Assembly (NCBI RefSeq): GCF_021601385.1
Contig: NZ_BQHO01000027.1
Coordinates: 28,212 to 92,211, forward strand
Length of the DNA stretch: 64,000 bases
Reading direction: 5' to 3'
Origin: Pseudomonas parasichuanensis
GTDB taxonomy: Bacteria; Pseudomonadota; Gammaproteobacteria; Pseudomonadales; Pseudomonadaceae
The notes below the pieces were generated by a model, which was given only the letters and a program-made list of their open reading frames with translations, made no database searches and was not told where the DNA came from. The translations under genes were made by a program, and so were the position numbers. Numbering within the stretch: position 1 is the first letter of the stretch; each line of letters begins with the position of its first letter. Positions 20,080-30,068 of this stretch are shown piece by piece.

Positions 20080-20285
20080 GAGTCTTGCTCCAGGGCCTTG
20101 AGACGCAGGATCATCGATTCGATCTTGCGCTTGGCGATCTCGTTCTTTTCGATGAGGTGGGCGCGCTCCTCGCGCCAGGTTTTTTCCTGCGCTACTAAGA
20201 GTGCATTTTGCCGTTTTAGTTGCTCGACCCGCTCGATCAGCGACTCGAACCGGCTCATCAGCGCTTGCAGGTCGTTCTCTTGCAT
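20076..20285 (-). CDS. short coiled-coil protein upstream of zapA (TIGR02449/ZapB-like)
   Basis: The product is 69 residues from ATG 20285 (a GTG nine bases upstream is an alternative). Almost the whole chain is a predicted coiled coil rich in Glu, Lys, Arg and Leu (LMSRFESLIERVEQLKRQNA and following). Proteins of this type sit upstream of zapA in Pseudomonas and resemble ZapB, which links ZapA to the septal ring. The translational overlap with zapA supports a shared division role; function is inferred from context. Confidence 0.8.
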   Translation of the reverse strand: MQENDLQALMSRFESLIERVEQLKRQNALLVAQEKTWREERAHLIEKNEIAKRKIESMILRLKALEQDS

Positions 20286-20438
20286 GGGTTGCACTCGATT
20301 CGCTCCATCGTCGACTCACCTTGCGATCATGCCCGCACCGTGGCCACGCGGCCAGTGCTGATGGTCTTGGCGCGCCTGCCGGTGCTAGGATACAAGGCCT
20401 TCATTCTAGTCATTGCGCCGTCTGGCGCCTAGCTGCCC

Positions 20439-20993
20439 ATGCCCAATACCCAATCGCCCTACATCGCCTTCGCCATGCTGCTGTCGAGCAATGGCCACCC
20501 TGTCACCCCGGCCGAGCTGCACGGCCTGCTGATCGGCCGCAGCTGCGCCGGTGCAGGCTTCGATGCCGATGCCTGGCTGGCCGACGCCGCCCAACTGCTG
20601 GAAACCGAGCCCGGTGACACGGTCCGCAATGCCCTGGTCGGCCTGCAGGAGATGGTCAAGGCCGAGCTGACCGGCGAGGACGTCGCCATCGTCCTGCTGC
20701 TGCCTTCCGACGATGCCGCGCTGTCCGACCGCGCCACCGCTATGGGCCAGTGGTGCCAAGGCTTCATCACCGGTTTCGGTTTGAACGCCGGTGGCAAGGA
20801 CCTGTCCACCGAAGCCAAGGAAGTGCTCCAGGACCTGGTCGCCATTTCGCAAGTCCAGGAAGCCCTGGAAGAGTCCGAGGACGGCGAGAGCGACTACATG
20901 GAAGTCATGGAGTACCTGCGCGTCGCGCCGATGCTGCTGTTCACCGAACTGGCCGCACCCGCCGCGCCCGCGCCCAAGCCATCGCTGCACTGA
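20439..20993 (+). CDS. ygfB: UPF0149 family protein (YgfB/YecA-like)
   Basis: The product is 184 residues ([20 protein letters not shown]). It has the [19 protein letters not shown] opening and the [13 protein letters not shown] core of the UPF0149 family, a very acidic helix ([20 protein letters not shown]), and an Ala/Pro-rich tail. It is the first gene of a probable ygfB-pepP-ubiH-DUF4442-ubiI operon, a conserved order. YgfB in P. aeruginosa has been reported to affect beta-lactam resistance by repressing ampDh3; whether that applies here is unknown. Confidence 0.9.
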   Translation: MPNTQSPYIAFAMLLSSNGHPVTPAELHGLLIGRSCAGAGFDADAWLADAAQLLETEPGDTVRNALVGLQEMVKAELTGEDVAIVLLLPSDDAALSDRATAMGQWCQGFITGFGLNAGGKDLSTEAKEVLQDLVAISQVQEALEESEDGESDYMEVMEYLRVAPMLLFTELAAPAAPAPKPSLH

Positions 20994-21014
20994 TCGATTC
21001 GGGGTCGTTTGCCC

Positions 21015-22349
21015 ATGAGCCACATACCCAAGGCGGAGTACGCCCGTCGGCGCAAGGCGCTGATGGCGCAGATGGTCCCCAACAGCATCGCCATCCTGCC
21101 CGCCGCCGCGGTTGCCATCCGCAACCGCGACGTCGAGCACGTCTATCGCCAGGACAGCGACTTCCAGTACCTCAGCGGCTTCCCCGAGCCCGAGGCGGTG
21201 ATTGCCCTGATCCCTGGCCGCGAGCACGGCGAGTACGTGCTGTTCTGCCGCGAACGCAACCCTGAACGCGAGCTGTGGGACGGCCTGCGCGCCGGCCAGG
21301 ACGGGGCGATGCGCGATTTCGGCGCCGACGACGCCTTCCCCATCACCGACATCGACGAGATCCTGCCCGGCCTGATCGAAGGCCGTGAGCGGGTCTACAG
21401 CGCCATGGGCAGCAACCCCGAGTTCGACCGCCGGCTGATGGACTGGATCAACGTGATCCGCTCCAAGGCCCGCCTCGGCGCGCAGCCGCCGAACGAGTTC
21501 GTTGCCCTGGATCATCTGCTGCACGACATGCGCCTGTATAAATCGGCGGCAGAAGTGAAGGTCATGCGCGAAGCCGCGGCGATCTCGGCGCGGGCCCATG
21601 TGCGGGCCATGCAGGCCTGCCGCGCCGGGCTGCACGAATACAGCCTGGAAGCCGAGCTGGACTACGAGTTCCGCAAGGGTGGGGCGAAGATGCCGGCCTA
21701 CGGCTCGATCGTCGCGGCCGGGCGCAACAGCTGCATCCTGCATTACCAGCAGAACGACGCACCGCTCAAGGACGGTGACCTGGTGTTGATCGACGCCGGT
21801 TGCGAGATCGACTGCTACGCCAGCGACATCACCCGCACCTTCCCGGTCAGCGGGCGTTTTTCGCCGGAGCAGAAGGCGATCTACGAATTGGTGCTCGCGG
21901 CCCAGGCCGCCGCCTTCGCGGTGATCGCCCCCGGCAAGCACTGGAACCATGCCCACGAGGCCACCGTGCGGGTGATCACCGAAGGCCTGGTGGCGCTGGG
22001 CCTGCTCAAGGGCGAGGTGCAGGCGCTGATCGACAGTGAGGCCTACCGCGCCTTCTACATGCACCGTGCCGGGCACTGGCTGGGCATGGATGTGCACGAC
22101 GTGGGCGAATACAAGGTCGGTGGCCAGTGGCGGGTGCTCGAACCGGGCATGGCACTGACCGTCGAACCAGGCATCTACATTGCCGCCGACAACCAGAACG
22201 TCGCGAAGAAATGGCGCGGCATCGGCGTAAGGATCGAGGACGACGTGGTAGTCACCAGGCAAGGTTGTGAAATCCTCACCTCGGGCGTACCGAGCACCAT
22301 CGCCGAAATCGAAGCGTTGATGCTCGATGCCCGCAAGGCGGTGGCATGA
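21015..22349 (+). CDS. pepP: Xaa-Pro aminopeptidase
   Basis: Aminopeptidase P II, which releases the N-terminal residue next to proline. The product is 444 residues from ATG 21015 (MSHIPKAEYARRRKALMAQM); a TTG six bases upstream is not preferred. The dinuclear metal ligands of the pita-bread fold are visible: two Asp in DAGCEIDCYASDITRTFPVS, His in HRAGHWLGMDVHD, Glu in VEPGIYI and Glu in GVRIEDDVVV. It overlaps ubiH by 4 bp (ATGA). Confidence 0.96.
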   Translation: MSHIPKAEYARRRKALMAQMVPNSIAILPAAAVAIRNRDVEHVYRQDSDFQYLSGFPEPEAVIALIPGREHGEYVLFCRERNPERELWDGLRAGQDGAMRDFGADDAFPITDIDEILPGLIEGRERVYSAMGSNPEFDRRLMDWINVIRSKARLGAQPPNEFVALDHLLHDMRLYKSAAEVKVMREAAAISARAHVRAMQACRAGLHEYSLEAELDYEFRKGGAKMPAYGSIVAAGRNSCILHYQQNDAPLKDGDLVLIDAGCEIDCYASDITRTFPVSGRFSPEQKAIYELVLAAQAAAFAVIAPGKHWNHAHEATVRVITEGLVALGLLKGEVQALIDSEAYRAFYMHRAGHWLGMDVHDVGEYKVGGQWRVLEPGMALTVEPGIYIAADNQNVAKKWRGIGVRIEDDVVVTRQGCEILTSGVPSTIAEIEALMLDARKAVA

Positions 22350-23545
22350 GCCGGATCAACCTGGCGATCATCGGTGGCGGGCTGGTTGGCGCCAGCCTTG
22401 CCCTCACGCTCCAGGCCGGGGCCAAGGCCCGCGGCTGGAAAATCCTGCTGATCGAGCCGTTCGCCCCGGGCGACAGCTTCCAGCCCAGCTACGACGCGCG
22501 CTCCTCGGCGCTGTCCTACGGCACCCGGCAGATCTACGAGCAGTTGGGGCTGTGGCAGACCATCAGCCGCCGCGCCGAGCCAATCAGCCAGATCCAGGTG
22601 TCCGACCGTGGCCGCTTTGGCGCCACCCGCCTGGACGCGCTCGAAGAGGGCGTGCCGGCGCTGGGTTACGTGGTTGAGAACGCCTGGCTTGGCCAGTGCC
22701 TGTGGCAGGCCATCGACAACGAGGTGGTGAGCTGGCGCTGCCCGGCCGAGGTCAGGGCGATGCAGGCCATCGCCGGCGGCTACCGCCTGCAGCTGGACGA
22801 CGACACCTCGCTGGAATGCGACCTGGCGGTGCTGGCCGACGGCGGCCGTTCCGGCCTGCGTGAACAGCTGGGCATCCACGTGCGCAGCACGCCGTATGAC
22901 CAGAGCGCGCTGATCGCCAACATCACCCCGGGCGAGGCCCACCGCGGCCAGGCCTTCGAACGTTTCACCGAGCAAGGCCCGATGGCGTTGCTGCCGTTGC
23001 CGGAAAACCGCTGTGCGCTGGTCTGGACCCGCCAGGGGATGGATGCCCGACGCCTGGCCGAGGTGGACGAGCGCAGCTTCCTGCGCGAATTGCAGGACGC
23101 CTTCGGCTACCGCCTCGGCGCCCTGCGCCAGGTGGGCGCGCGACACCTGTACCCGCTGGCGCTGGTCGAAGCTCAGGAACAGGTGCGCCCGCACCTGGTG
23201 GTGCTCGGCAACGCCGCCCACAGCCTGCACCCGATTGCCGGCCAGGGCTTCAACCTGTCGCTGCGTGACGTGCAGTCGCTGGCCGACGCGTTGCTGGCCG
23301 GCCCGCAGCAACCGGGCGATCTGGCCACCCTGCAGGCCTACCAGCAGCGCCAGCGCCTCGACCAGGCGCTGACCATCGGCTTCTCCGACCAAGTCACCCG
23401 GGTGTTCGGCAGCAACCAGCCACTGATCACTACCGGGCGCAACCTCGGCCTGCTGGGCCTCGACCTGCTGCCACCGGCAAAAAGCTGGTTCGCCCGCCAG
23501 GCCATGGGCCTCGGTACCCGCCCTGACCCGCGGGGCCGGCCATGA
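22346..23545 (+). CDS. ubiH: 2-octaprenyl-6-methoxyphenol hydroxylase
   Basis: FAD-dependent aromatic hydroxylase of ubiquinone synthesis, 399 residues. FAD-binding motifs are GGGLVGASLALTLQ near residue 10, the DG motif LAVLADGGRSGLREQ mid-protein, and NAAHSLHPIAGQGFNLSLRD near residue 290. DARSSALSYGTRQIYEQLG is typical of the UbiH/COQ6 branch. It is coupled by ATGA overlaps to both pepP upstream and the DUF4442 gene downstream. UbiH and UbiI assignments rest on gene order as much as sequence. Confidence 0.92.
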   Translation: MSRINLAIIGGGLVGASLALTLQAGAKARGWKILLIEPFAPGDSFQPSYDARSSALSYGTRQIYEQLGLWQTISRRAEPISQIQVSDRGRFGATRLDALEEGVPALGYVVENAWLGQCLWQAIDNEVVSWRCPAEVRAMQAIAGGYRLQLDDDTSLECDLAVLADGGRSGLREQLGIHVRSTPYDQSALIANITPGEAHRGQAFERFTEQGPMALLPLPENRCALVWTRQGMDARRLAEVDERSFLRELQDAFGYRLGALRQVGARHLYPLALVEAQEQVRPHLVVLGNAAHSLHPIAGQGFNLSLRDVQSLADALLAGPQQPGDLATLQAYQQRQRLDQALTIGFSDQVTRVFGSNQPLITTGRNLGLLGLDLLPPAKSWFARQAMGLGTRPDPRGRP

Positions 23546-24024
23546 GCGATCCCCGCAAGCTCGCGCGCAAGGCCCGCCTGCTGCGCTGGCTGCTCAACTG
23601 CTACCCGCCCTACCTGGGTGCCGGCATCCGCGTCCAGGCCATCAGCCCGGACATGCGCAGCGTCAAGGTGCGCATGAAGCTGACGCGGTGGAACCGCAAC
23701 TACGTCGGTACCCAGTTCGGCGGCAGCCTGTACTCGATGGTCGACCCGTTCTACATGCTGCTGCTGATCGAGCAGCTGGGGCGCGAATACATTGTCTGGG
23801 ACAAGGCCGCCAGCATCGATTTCATTTCGCCGGGCAAAGGCCCGGTGTACGCCGAACTCCGCGTCGACGACGCGCTGCTGGACGAGATTCGCCAGCAGAC
23901 CGCCAGCGGCAAGAAATACCTGCCCAGGTTGCAGGTGGAGATCCGCGATGGCGCCGGCGAGCTGGTGGCGCGGGTCGACAAAACCCTATATGTGCGGCTC
24001 AAGCCGCAAGCGAGGCAGGCGTAA
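23542..24024 (+). CDS. DUF4442 hotdog-fold protein
   Basis: The product is 160 residues. The sequence (VRMKLTRWNRNYVGTQFGGS, then LYSMVDPFYMLLLIEQLG) fits the DUF4442 branch of hotdog thioesterase-like proteins. No classic catalytic residue is assured. It is embedded between ubiH and ubiI, overlapping ubiH by 4 bp and ending 9 bp before the ubiI start, which argues for coexpression with quinone hydroxylases. A direct role in ubiquinone synthesis is inference. Confidence 0.82.
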   Translation: MSDPRKLARKARLLRWLLNCYPPYLGAGIRVQAISPDMRSVKVRMKLTRWNRNYVGTQFGGSLYSMVDPFYMLLLIEQLGREYIVWDKAASIDFISPGKGPVYAELRVDDALLDEIRQQTASGKKYLPRLQVEIRDGAGELVARVDKTLYVRLKPQARQA

Positions 24025-24033
24025 GGCATGGAA

Positions 24034-25251
24034 ATGCGCGCAGATCTGTTGATTGTCGGTGCCGGTATGGTCGGCAGCGCCCTGGCCCTGGCCTTGCGCC
24101 ACAGTGGCCTGGAAATCCTCCTGCTCGATGGCGGCCCGCTGTCGGTCAAGCCGTTCGATGCCCAGGCACCGTTCGAGCCGCGCGTCAGTGCACTGTCGGC
24201 GGCCAGCCAGCGCATCCTCGAGCGCCTTGGCGCCTGGGACGGCATCGCCCGGCGGCGGGTATCGCCGTACTCGGACATGCATGTCTGGGATGGCAGCGGC
24301 ACCGGGCAGATCCACTTCTCGGCCGCCAGCGTGCACGCCCAGGTGCTTGGCCATATCGTCGAGAACCGGGTCATCCAGGATGGCCTGCTGGAGCGCCTGC
24401 ACGACAGCGACGTCGGCCTGCTGGCCAACGCCCGCCTGGAGCAGCTGCGCCGCTCCGGCGACGAGTGGCTGCTGACCCTCGCCGATGGCCGCACACTGCG
24501 AGCGCCGCTGGTGATCGCTGCCGACGGCGCCAATTCGGCGGTGCGCCGCCTGGCCGGTTGCCAGACCCGTGAGTGGGATTACCTGCACCACGCCATCGTC
24601 ACCAGCGTGCGTTGCAGCCAAGCGCACCGCACCACGGCCTGGCAGCGGTTCACCGACGAAGGCCCGCTGGCCTTCCTGCCGCTCGATCGCGATGGCAAGG
24701 AGGACTGGTGCTCGATCGTCTGGTCGACCACGCCGGAGCAGGCCGAGCAGGCCATGGCGATGGACGATGCGGCGTTCCGCGCTGCGCTGGAGCGGGCTTT
24801 CGAGGGGCGTCTGGGCGACGTGCTCGAGGCGGACCCACGGGTGTGTGTACCGCTGCGCCAGCGCCATGCCAAACGCTATGTGGAGCAGGGCCTGGCGCTG
24901 ATCGGCGATGCTGCCCACACCATCCACCCGCTGGCGGGGCAGGGGGTCAACCTGGGCTTCCTTGACGCTGCGGTGCTGGCCGAAGAGCTGGTGCGCGCCT
25001 GCGAGCGTGGCGAGTGTCTGGCCGATGTGAAGGTATTGAGCCGCTACGAGCGCCGACGCATGCCGCACAACCTGGCGCTGATGGCGGCGATGGAAGGCTT
25101 CGAGCGGTTGTTCCAGGCTAACCCGCTGCCGTTGCGCTGGTTGCGCAACACGGGCTTGAAGCTGGTGGAGCAGATGCCCGAGGCCAAGGCATTGTTCGTG
25201 CGCCAGGCGCTGGGGTTGTCCGGGGACTTGCCGGAGCTGGCCAGGGCTTGA
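24034..25251 (+). CDS. ubiI: UbiI/VisC family ubiquinone hydroxylase
   Basis: FAD monooxygenase of the UbiH/F/I family, 405 residues. I place the start at ATG 24034 because the TAAGG at 24022-24026 is 7 nt from it but only 1 nt from the ATG at 24028. Motifs are MRADLLIVGAGMVGSALALA, VIAADGANSAVRRLAG near residue 165 and LIGDAAHTIHPLAGQGVNLG near residue 290. It is the last gene of the operon and is followed by a REP pair. UbiF-like activity is an alternative. Confidence 0.9.
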   Translation: MRADLLIVGAGMVGSALALALRHSGLEILLLDGGPLSVKPFDAQAPFEPRVSALSAASQRILERLGAWDGIARRRVSPYSDMHVWDGSGTGQIHFSAASVHAQVLGHIVENRVIQDGLLERLHDSDVGLLANARLEQLRRSGDEWLLTLADGRTLRAPLVIAADGANSAVRRLAGCQTREWDYLHHAIVTSVRCSQAHRTTAWQRFTDEGPLAFLPLDRDGKEDWCSIVWSTTPEQAEQAMAMDDAAFRAALERAFEGRLGDVLEADPRVCVPLRQRHAKRYVEQGLALIGDAAHTIHPLAGQGVNLGFLDAAVLAEELVRACERGECLADVKVLSRYERRRMPHNLALMAAMEGFERLFQANPLPLRWLRNTGLKLVEQMPEAKALFVRQALGLSGDLPELARA

Positions 25252-25274
25252 GATTGCCGGGGCCGCTTCGCGGC

Positions 25275-25350
25275 CCATTTCGCCGGCAAGCCGGCTCCCA
25301 CAGGGACGGTGCTACCTTCAGCCACTGTGGGAGCTGGCTTGCCAGCGAAA
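25275..25350. repeat. paired REP element after ubiI
   Basis: Inverted units of the GGGAGCtGGCTTGCCaGC type: left about 25275-25303 (CGCCGGCAAGCCGGCTCCCA), right about 25325-25350 with the sister variant CTGGCTTGCCAGC. Smaller hairpins flank it (GGGGCCGCTTCGCGGCCC and ACTGCGCAGCAGT). Confidence 0.8.
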
Positions 25351-25458
25351 GGACTGCGCAGCAGTCCCCTGCAACATCTGGTAACTGCTCCGCAGGTGAG
25401 CAAGAAAATGGGATTCACTACCATTCGCACCTCTCAATCCAGCGAGGAGTGCCCCCCG

Positions 25459-26460
25459 ATGTTGCCCCGCAAACCCCTACTGGCCGCCCTGGCCCTGACT
25501 CTGTTCGGCGGCACCGCCCAGGCGGCGGACGAAGTGGTGGTGTACTCCTCGCGCATCGACGAGCTGATCAAGCCGGTATTCGACGCCTACACCGCCAAGA
25601 CCGGCGTCAAGATCAAGTTCATCACCGACAAGGAAGCGCCGCTGATGCAGCGCATCAAGGCCGAGGGCCAGAACGGCGTGGCCGACCTGCTGCTCACCGT
25701 CGATGCCGGCAACCTCTGGCAGGCCGAGCAGATGGGCATCCTGCAACCGATCAAGTCGGACATCATCGACAAGAACATCCCCGCGCAGTACCGCGCCTCG
25801 TCCCACGACTGGACCGGCCTGAGCCTGCGTGCGCGGACCATCGTCTACTCCACCGAGCGCGTCAAACCGTCGGAGCTGAGCACCTACGAAGCCCTGGCCG
25901 ACAAGCAGTGGGAAGGCCGCCTGTGCCTGCGCACGGCGAAGAAGGTCTACAACCAGTCGCTGACCGCCACGCTGATCCAGAACCACGGCGAGGCTGACAC
26001 TGAAAAGCTGGTCAAAGGCTGGGTCAACAACCTGTCCACCGACGTGTTCTCCGACGACACCGCACTGCTCAACGCCATCGCCGCCGGCCAGTGCGACGTA
26101 GGCATCGTCAACACCTACTACTACGGCCGCCTGCACAAAGAGAAGCCGGACCTGCCAGTGAAGCTGTTCTGGCCTAACCAGGGCGACCGTGGCGTGCACG
26201 TCAACCTGTCGGGCATCGGCCTGACCAAGCATGCACCGCACCCGGAAGCGGCGAAAAAGCTGGTGGAGTGGATGACCGGCGAAGAAGCGCAGAAGCTGTT
26301 TGCCGACATCAACCAGGAATTCCCGGCCAACCCGAAGGTGAAGCCTTCGGAAGAAGTGGCGGCCTGGGGCAGCTTCAAGGCTGACAGCATTCCGGTGGAA
26401 GTAGCCGGCAAGCGCCAGGCTGAAGCCATCCGCTTGATGGATCGGGCTGGCTGGAACTGA
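25459..26460 (+). CDS. iron(III) ABC transporter periplasmic binding protein (FbpA-like)
   Basis: The product is 333 residues from ATG 25459, 9 nt after GAGGAG; the longer open frame upstream lies in REP DNA. A signal peptide ([22 protein letters not shown]) precedes the mature start DEVVVYSSR. The paired tyrosines expected of ferric ion binding are in NTYYYGRLH near residue 225; [16 protein letters not shown] and [20 protein letters not shown] are typical of the FbpA/AfuA branch. The permease follows after a REP pair. No ATPase gene is adjacent. Confidence 0.92.
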   Translation: MLPRKPLLAALALTLFGGTAQAADEVVVYSSRIDELIKPVFDAYTAKTGVKIKFITDKEAPLMQRIKAEGQNGVADLLLTVDAGNLWQAEQMGILQPIKSDIIDKNIPAQYRASSHDWTGLSLRARTIVYSTERVKPSELSTYEALADKQWEGRLCLRTAKKVYNQSLTATLIQNHGEADTEKLVKGWVNNLSTDVFSDDTALLNAIAAGQCDVGIVNTYYYGRLHKEKPDLPVKLFWPNQGDRGVHVNLSGIGLTKHAPHPEAAKKLVEWMTGEEAQKLFADINQEFPANPKVKPSEEVAAWGSFKADSIPVEVAGKRQAEAIRLMDRAGWN

Positions 26461-26498
26461 GTTTCACCGCTTATCCTTGCGGGGCCTTCAAGGCCCCC

Positions 26499-26580
26499 TT
26501 CGCGGCTAAAGCCGCTCCCACAGGTTTTGTGCTGCCTGCAAGGCTTGCGCGGTCCCTGTGGGAGCGGCTTTAGCCGCGAA
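26499..26580. repeat. perfect inverted REP pair between binding protein and permease
   Basis: 26-nt arms at 26499-26524 and 26555-26580 are exact reverse complements (TTCGCGGCTAAAGCCGCTCC core) around a 30-nt spacer. Its position inside a transport operon, right after the binding-protein gene, suggests differential mRNA stability. Confidence 0.92.
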
Positions 26581-26621
26581 CGACCGCGCAGCGGTCGCAA
26601 TCCGCCACCGAGACTCCCGCC

Positions 26622-28244
26622 TTGCCCCACACCCCCCAACGCCGCTGGTACCCCCCGGTCTTTCTCATCGCCGCGCTGGTCCTGCTGCCGCTGAGCGTCC
26701 TGCTGCTGTCCTGGCAGGCGGTCGACCTGCAGATATGGTCGCACCTGCTCGACACCCAGATGAGCCGCCTGCTGGGCAACACCCTGACCCTGGTGCTGGG
26801 CGTCGGGGTCGGCGTGACCGTGGTGGGTGTGAGCCTGGCCTGGCTCACCAGCCTCTGCGAGTTCCCCGGGCGGCGCTGGCTGGATTGGGCGCTGATGCTG
26901 CCATTCGCCATCCCGGCCTATGTCCTGGCGTTCGTGTTCGTCGGCCTGCTGGACTTCGCAGGCCCCGTGCAGAGCGCCTTGCGCGAAGTATTCGGACCGA
27001 TGCGCCTGCCCCGGGTGCGCTCCACCGGCGGGGTGATCACCGTGCTGGTGCTGGTGTTCTACCCCTACGTCTACCTGCTGGCGCGCACCGCGTTCATGGC
27101 CCAGGGCAAGGGCCTGATGGAGGCGGCGCGGGTGCTTGGGCTGTCGCCGTTGCAGGCTTTCTGGCGGGTGGCATTGCCCATGGCGCGGCCGGCCATCGGT
27201 GCGGGTATCGCCCTGGCGCTGATGGAGACCCTGGCCGACTTCGGTGCGGTGTCGGTGTTCAACTTCGACACCTTCACCACCGCCATCTACAAGACCTGGT
27301 ACGGCTTCTTCAGCCTGTCCAGCGCGGCGCAGCTGGCCAGCCTGCTGCTGCTGGCGGTGATGCTGGTGCTGTACGGCGAGCGTCGTTCACGCGGCGCCAG
27401 CCGCAGCGGCAACGAACGGCCACGGGGGCAGGCGCTCTATCACCTGCGCGGCATCAAGGCGTTCGCCGCCAGCACCTGGTGCCTGCTGGTGTTCGCCTGC
27501 GCCTTCGTCATCCCGTTGCTGCAACTGCTGGTGTGGTGCTGGCAGCGGGGCCGGCATGACCTGGACGAACGGTATCTCGGGCTGGTGCTGCATACCCTCT
27601 ACCTCGGTGGCATGGCGGCGCTGATCACCGTCTGCGCCGCCTTGCTGCTGGCCTTCGCCCGGCGCCAGGCGCCGACCACCGGCATCCGCGCCGGGGTCGG
27701 CCTGGCGAACCTGGGCTATGCCTTGCCGGGCTCGGTGCTGGCGGTGTCGATCATGTTGGCGTTCAGCTACCTCGACAATCAGCTGGTGATTCCGTTTTCG
27801 CAATGGCTGGGCGGGGCGGGCAAGCCGCTGCTGCTGGGCAGCCTGTCGGCGTTGCTGCTGGCCTACCTGGTGCGCTTCATCGCCGTCGCCTACGGCCCGC
27901 TGGAAAGCAGCCTGGAGCGCATCCGCCCGTCGCTGCCGGAGGCTTCGCGCAGCCTCGGGGTCGCCGGGCCGGGATTGTTTTTCAAGGTGTATCTGCCGTT
28001 GCTGGTGCCGGGCGCCATGAGCGCTGCGCTGCTGGTGTTCGTCGACGTGCTCAAGGAAATGCCGGCCACCTTGCTGATGCGCCCGTTCGGCTGGGACACC
28101 CTGGCGGTGCGGGTGTTCGAGATGACCAGCGAAGGCGAATGGGCGCGCGCCTCGTTGCCGGCACTGAGCCTGGTGCTGGTCGGCCTGCTGCCGGTCATCG
28201 GCTTGATCCGCCGTTCGGCCCATCGTCCGGGGCATCCGCGCTGA
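26622..28244 (+). CDS. iron ABC transporter permease (FbpB-like, two-domain)
   Basis: The product is 540 residues with about twelve membrane helices and two copies of the permease coupling loop: [22 protein letters not shown] in the first half and [23 protein letters not shown] in the second. This fused layout is the FbpB type. The likely start is TTG 26622 ([15 protein letters not shown]); no upstream ATG fits and the ribosome site is weak. It works with the preceding binding protein. The ATPase must come from another locus. Confidence 0.9.
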   Translation: MPHTPQRRWYPPVFLIAALVLLPLSVLLLSWQAVDLQIWSHLLDTQMSRLLGNTLTLVLGVGVGVTVVGVSLAWLTSLCEFPGRRWLDWALMLPFAIPAYVLAFVFVGLLDFAGPVQSALREVFGPMRLPRVRSTGGVITVLVLVFYPYVYLLARTAFMAQGKGLMEAARVLGLSPLQAFWRVALPMARPAIGAGIALALMETLADFGAVSVFNFDTFTTAIYKTWYGFFSLSSAAQLASLLLLAVMLVLYGERRSRGASRSGNERPRGQALYHLRGIKAFAASTWCLLVFACAFVIPLLQLLVWCWQRGRHDLDERYLGLVLHTLYLGGMAALITVCAALLLAFARRQAPTTGIRAGVGLANLGYALPGSVLAVSIMLAFSYLDNQLVIPFSQWLGGAGKPLLLGSLSALLLAYLVRFIAVAYGPLESSLERIRPSLPEASRSLGVAGPGLFFKVYLPLLVPGAMSAALLVFVDVLKEMPATLLMRPFGWDTLAVRVFEMTSEGEWARASLPALSLVLVGLLPVIGLIRRSAHRPGHPR

Positions 28245-28368
28245 GGGTGTCAGGCCGACGGCTTGCGGCTACAATGCGCGGCATTCGCAGCGGTGGCTCC
28301 TACAACAACAGGTGATGAATCAACATCGCCGACTGCCGCCGCCTCGCCACGCCCGGAAGGAGAAACCC

Positions 28369-29451
28369 ATGGGACAGCGTACGCCTCTGTATGACCTGCA
28401 CCTGGCGCTCGGCGCCAAGACGGTCGATTTTGGCGGTTGGGACATGCCCCTGCACTACGGCTCGCAAGTCGAGGAGCACCACCAGGTGCGCAGTGACTGC
28501 GGGGTCTTCGATGTCTCCCACATGACCGTCATTGACATCGACGGCTGTGCCGCCACCCCTTGGCTGCAGCACCTGCTGGCCAATGACGTGACCCGCCTCG
28601 ACGCCCCCGGCAAGGCCCTCTACAGCCCGCTGCTGAACGCCGACGGCGGGGTGATCGACGACCTGATCGCCTACCGCACCGAGGACGGCTATCGCCTGGT
28701 GGCCAACGCCGCCACCCGCGACAAGGTCCAGGCCTGGCTGCAGGCGCACAGCGCCGGTTTTGCCATCAGTTTCAAGCTGCGCCCGGAGCTGGCGATCCTC
28801 GCCATCCAGGGCCCGCAAGCCCGCGAGAAGGTCGCAGCCCTGCTCAGCCCCGCACGCGCGGCCCTGATCCGCGAACTGCGCCCGTTCGAAGGCGTTGCCG
28901 AAGGTGACTGGTTCATCGCCCGCACCGGCTACACCGGCGAAGACGGCCTGGAGATCATCCTGCCCGGCGCCCAGGCCCCGGCGTTCTTCAACGACCTGGT
29001 TGGTGCCGGCATTGCCCCGAGTGGCCTGGGTGCCCGCGACACCTTGCGCCTGGAGGCCGGCATGAACCTGTACGGCCAGGACATCGACGAAGCCCACACC
29101 CCGCTGACCTCCAACCTGGGCTGGAGCGTTGCCTGGGAGCCAGCCAGCCGCGATTTCATTGGCCGGGCTGGCTTGCTGGCGGAAATCGAGCAAGGTGTGC
29201 AGGAAAAACTGGTCGGCCTGGTGCTGGAAGAGCGCGGCGTGCTGCGTGCCCATCAGGTGGTCCGCGTGTCCGGGATTGGCGAAGGGGAGATCACCAGTGG
29301 TAGTTTCTCTCCTACGCTGAGCAAGTCCATTGCCCTGGCCCGCGTGCCCATTGCCACTGGCGAACGCGCCGAGGTGGAGATCCGCGGTAAATGGTACCCG
29401 GTGCGGGTGGTCAAACCGACCTTCGTGCGCCATGGCAAGATCCTGATCTGA
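28369..29451 (+). CDS. gcvT: glycine cleavage system T protein (aminomethyltransferase)
   Basis: T protein transfers the methylene group from lipoylated H protein to tetrahydrofolate and releases ammonia. The product is 360 residues from ATG 28369, preceded by GGAAGGAG (28355-28362). An in-frame ATG at 28312 lacks a comparable site. Recognisable blocks are [34 protein letters not shown] and [16 protein letters not shown]. It is the first gene of gcvT-gcvH-gcvP; gcvH follows after 49 bp. No glycine riboswitch was seen upstream. Confidence 0.95.
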   Translation: MGQRTPLYDLHLALGAKTVDFGGWDMPLHYGSQVEEHHQVRSDCGVFDVSHMTVIDIDGCAATPWLQHLLANDVTRLDAPGKALYSPLLNADGGVIDDLIAYRTEDGYRLVANAATRDKVQAWLQAHSAGFAISFKLRPELAILAIQGPQAREKVAALLSPARAALIRELRPFEGVAEGDWFIARTGYTGEDGLEIILPGAQAPAFFNDLVGAGIAPSGLGARDTLRLEAGMNLYGQDIDEAHTPLTSNLGWSVAWEPASRDFIGRAGLLAEIEQGVQEKLVGLVLEERGVLRAHQVVRVSGIGEGEITSGSFSPTLSKSIALARVPIATGERAEVEIRGKWYPVRVVKPTFVRHGKILI

Positions 29452-29500
29452 CTACTTAAACGGCGGGCCAACCGCTGACCCAATCGAGGAATAAAAGACT

Positions 29501-29884
29501 ATGAGCGATATCCCCGCCGACCTGCGTTTTGCCGAAAGCCATGAATGGGCTCGCCTGGAAACCGATGGCACCGTGACCGTGGGCATCAGCGACCACGCCC
29601 AGCAAGCCTTGGGTGATGTGGTATTCGTCGAACTGGCCGAAGTCGGCAAGGTGTTTGCCGCAGGCGACGCTGCTGGCGTGGTCGAGTCGGTGAAGGCCGC
29701 CTCCGATATCTACGCCCCGGTGGGTGGCGAAGTGATCGCGGTCAACGAAGAGCTGGCCGACAGCCCGGAGCTGCTCAACGAGGAACCTTACGCGTCCTGG
29801 ATCTTCAAGCTCAAGCCGAGCAACCCGGCCGAGCTGGACAAGCTGCTGGATGCTGCTGGCTACCAGGCAGCTATCGGCGAGTGA
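29501..29884 (+). CDS. gcvH: glycine cleavage system H protein
   Basis: The product is 127 residues. The lipoyl attachment lysine is K65 in [14 protein letters not shown]; the surrounding [20 protein letters not shown] strand pattern is the H-protein fold. It shuttles the aminomethyl group between P, T and L proteins. GAGGAA lies 11 nt before the ATG. A REP pair separates it from gcvP. Confidence 0.96.
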   Translation: MSDIPADLRFAESHEWARLETDGTVTVGISDHAQQALGDVVFVELAEVGKVFAAGDAAGVVESVKAASDIYAPVGGEVIAVNEELADSPELLNEEPYASWIFKLKPSNPAELDKLLDAAGYQAAIGE

Positions 29885-29895
29885 TCTTACGTTCC

Positions 29896-29960
29896 TTCGC
29901 GGCACAAGGCCGCTCCTACAGAAGAGCGCGGTCCCTGTAGGAGCGGCCTTGTGCCGCGAA
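29896..29960. repeat. perfect inverted REP pair between gcvH and gcvP
   Basis: 26-nt arms at 29896-29921 and 29935-29960 are exact reverse complements (GGAGCGGCCTTGTGCCGCGA unit). The pair interrupts the glycine cleavage operon, so gcvP may have reduced readthrough or its own promoter. Confidence 0.92.
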
Positions 29961-30068
29961 AGGGCCGCAAAGCGGCCCTGTCTTTCTGCAAGTTTTCCCG
30001 CACCATCGCCGATCCCTTCCTAGACTTGTAAGTCTCCATGAGAACTGGTCCAGGAAGAGATCGTCGCC

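Noticed and set aside
25400-25440. Fur box before the iron-type binding protein
   Set aside because: Only AATGG/CCATT arms with 9-bp spacing; too weak a match to the Fur consensus to list.
28245-28368. Glycine riboswitch upstream of gcvT
   Set aside because: The 124-bp gap lacks the conserved paired aptamer cores; only a -10-like TACAAT was seen.
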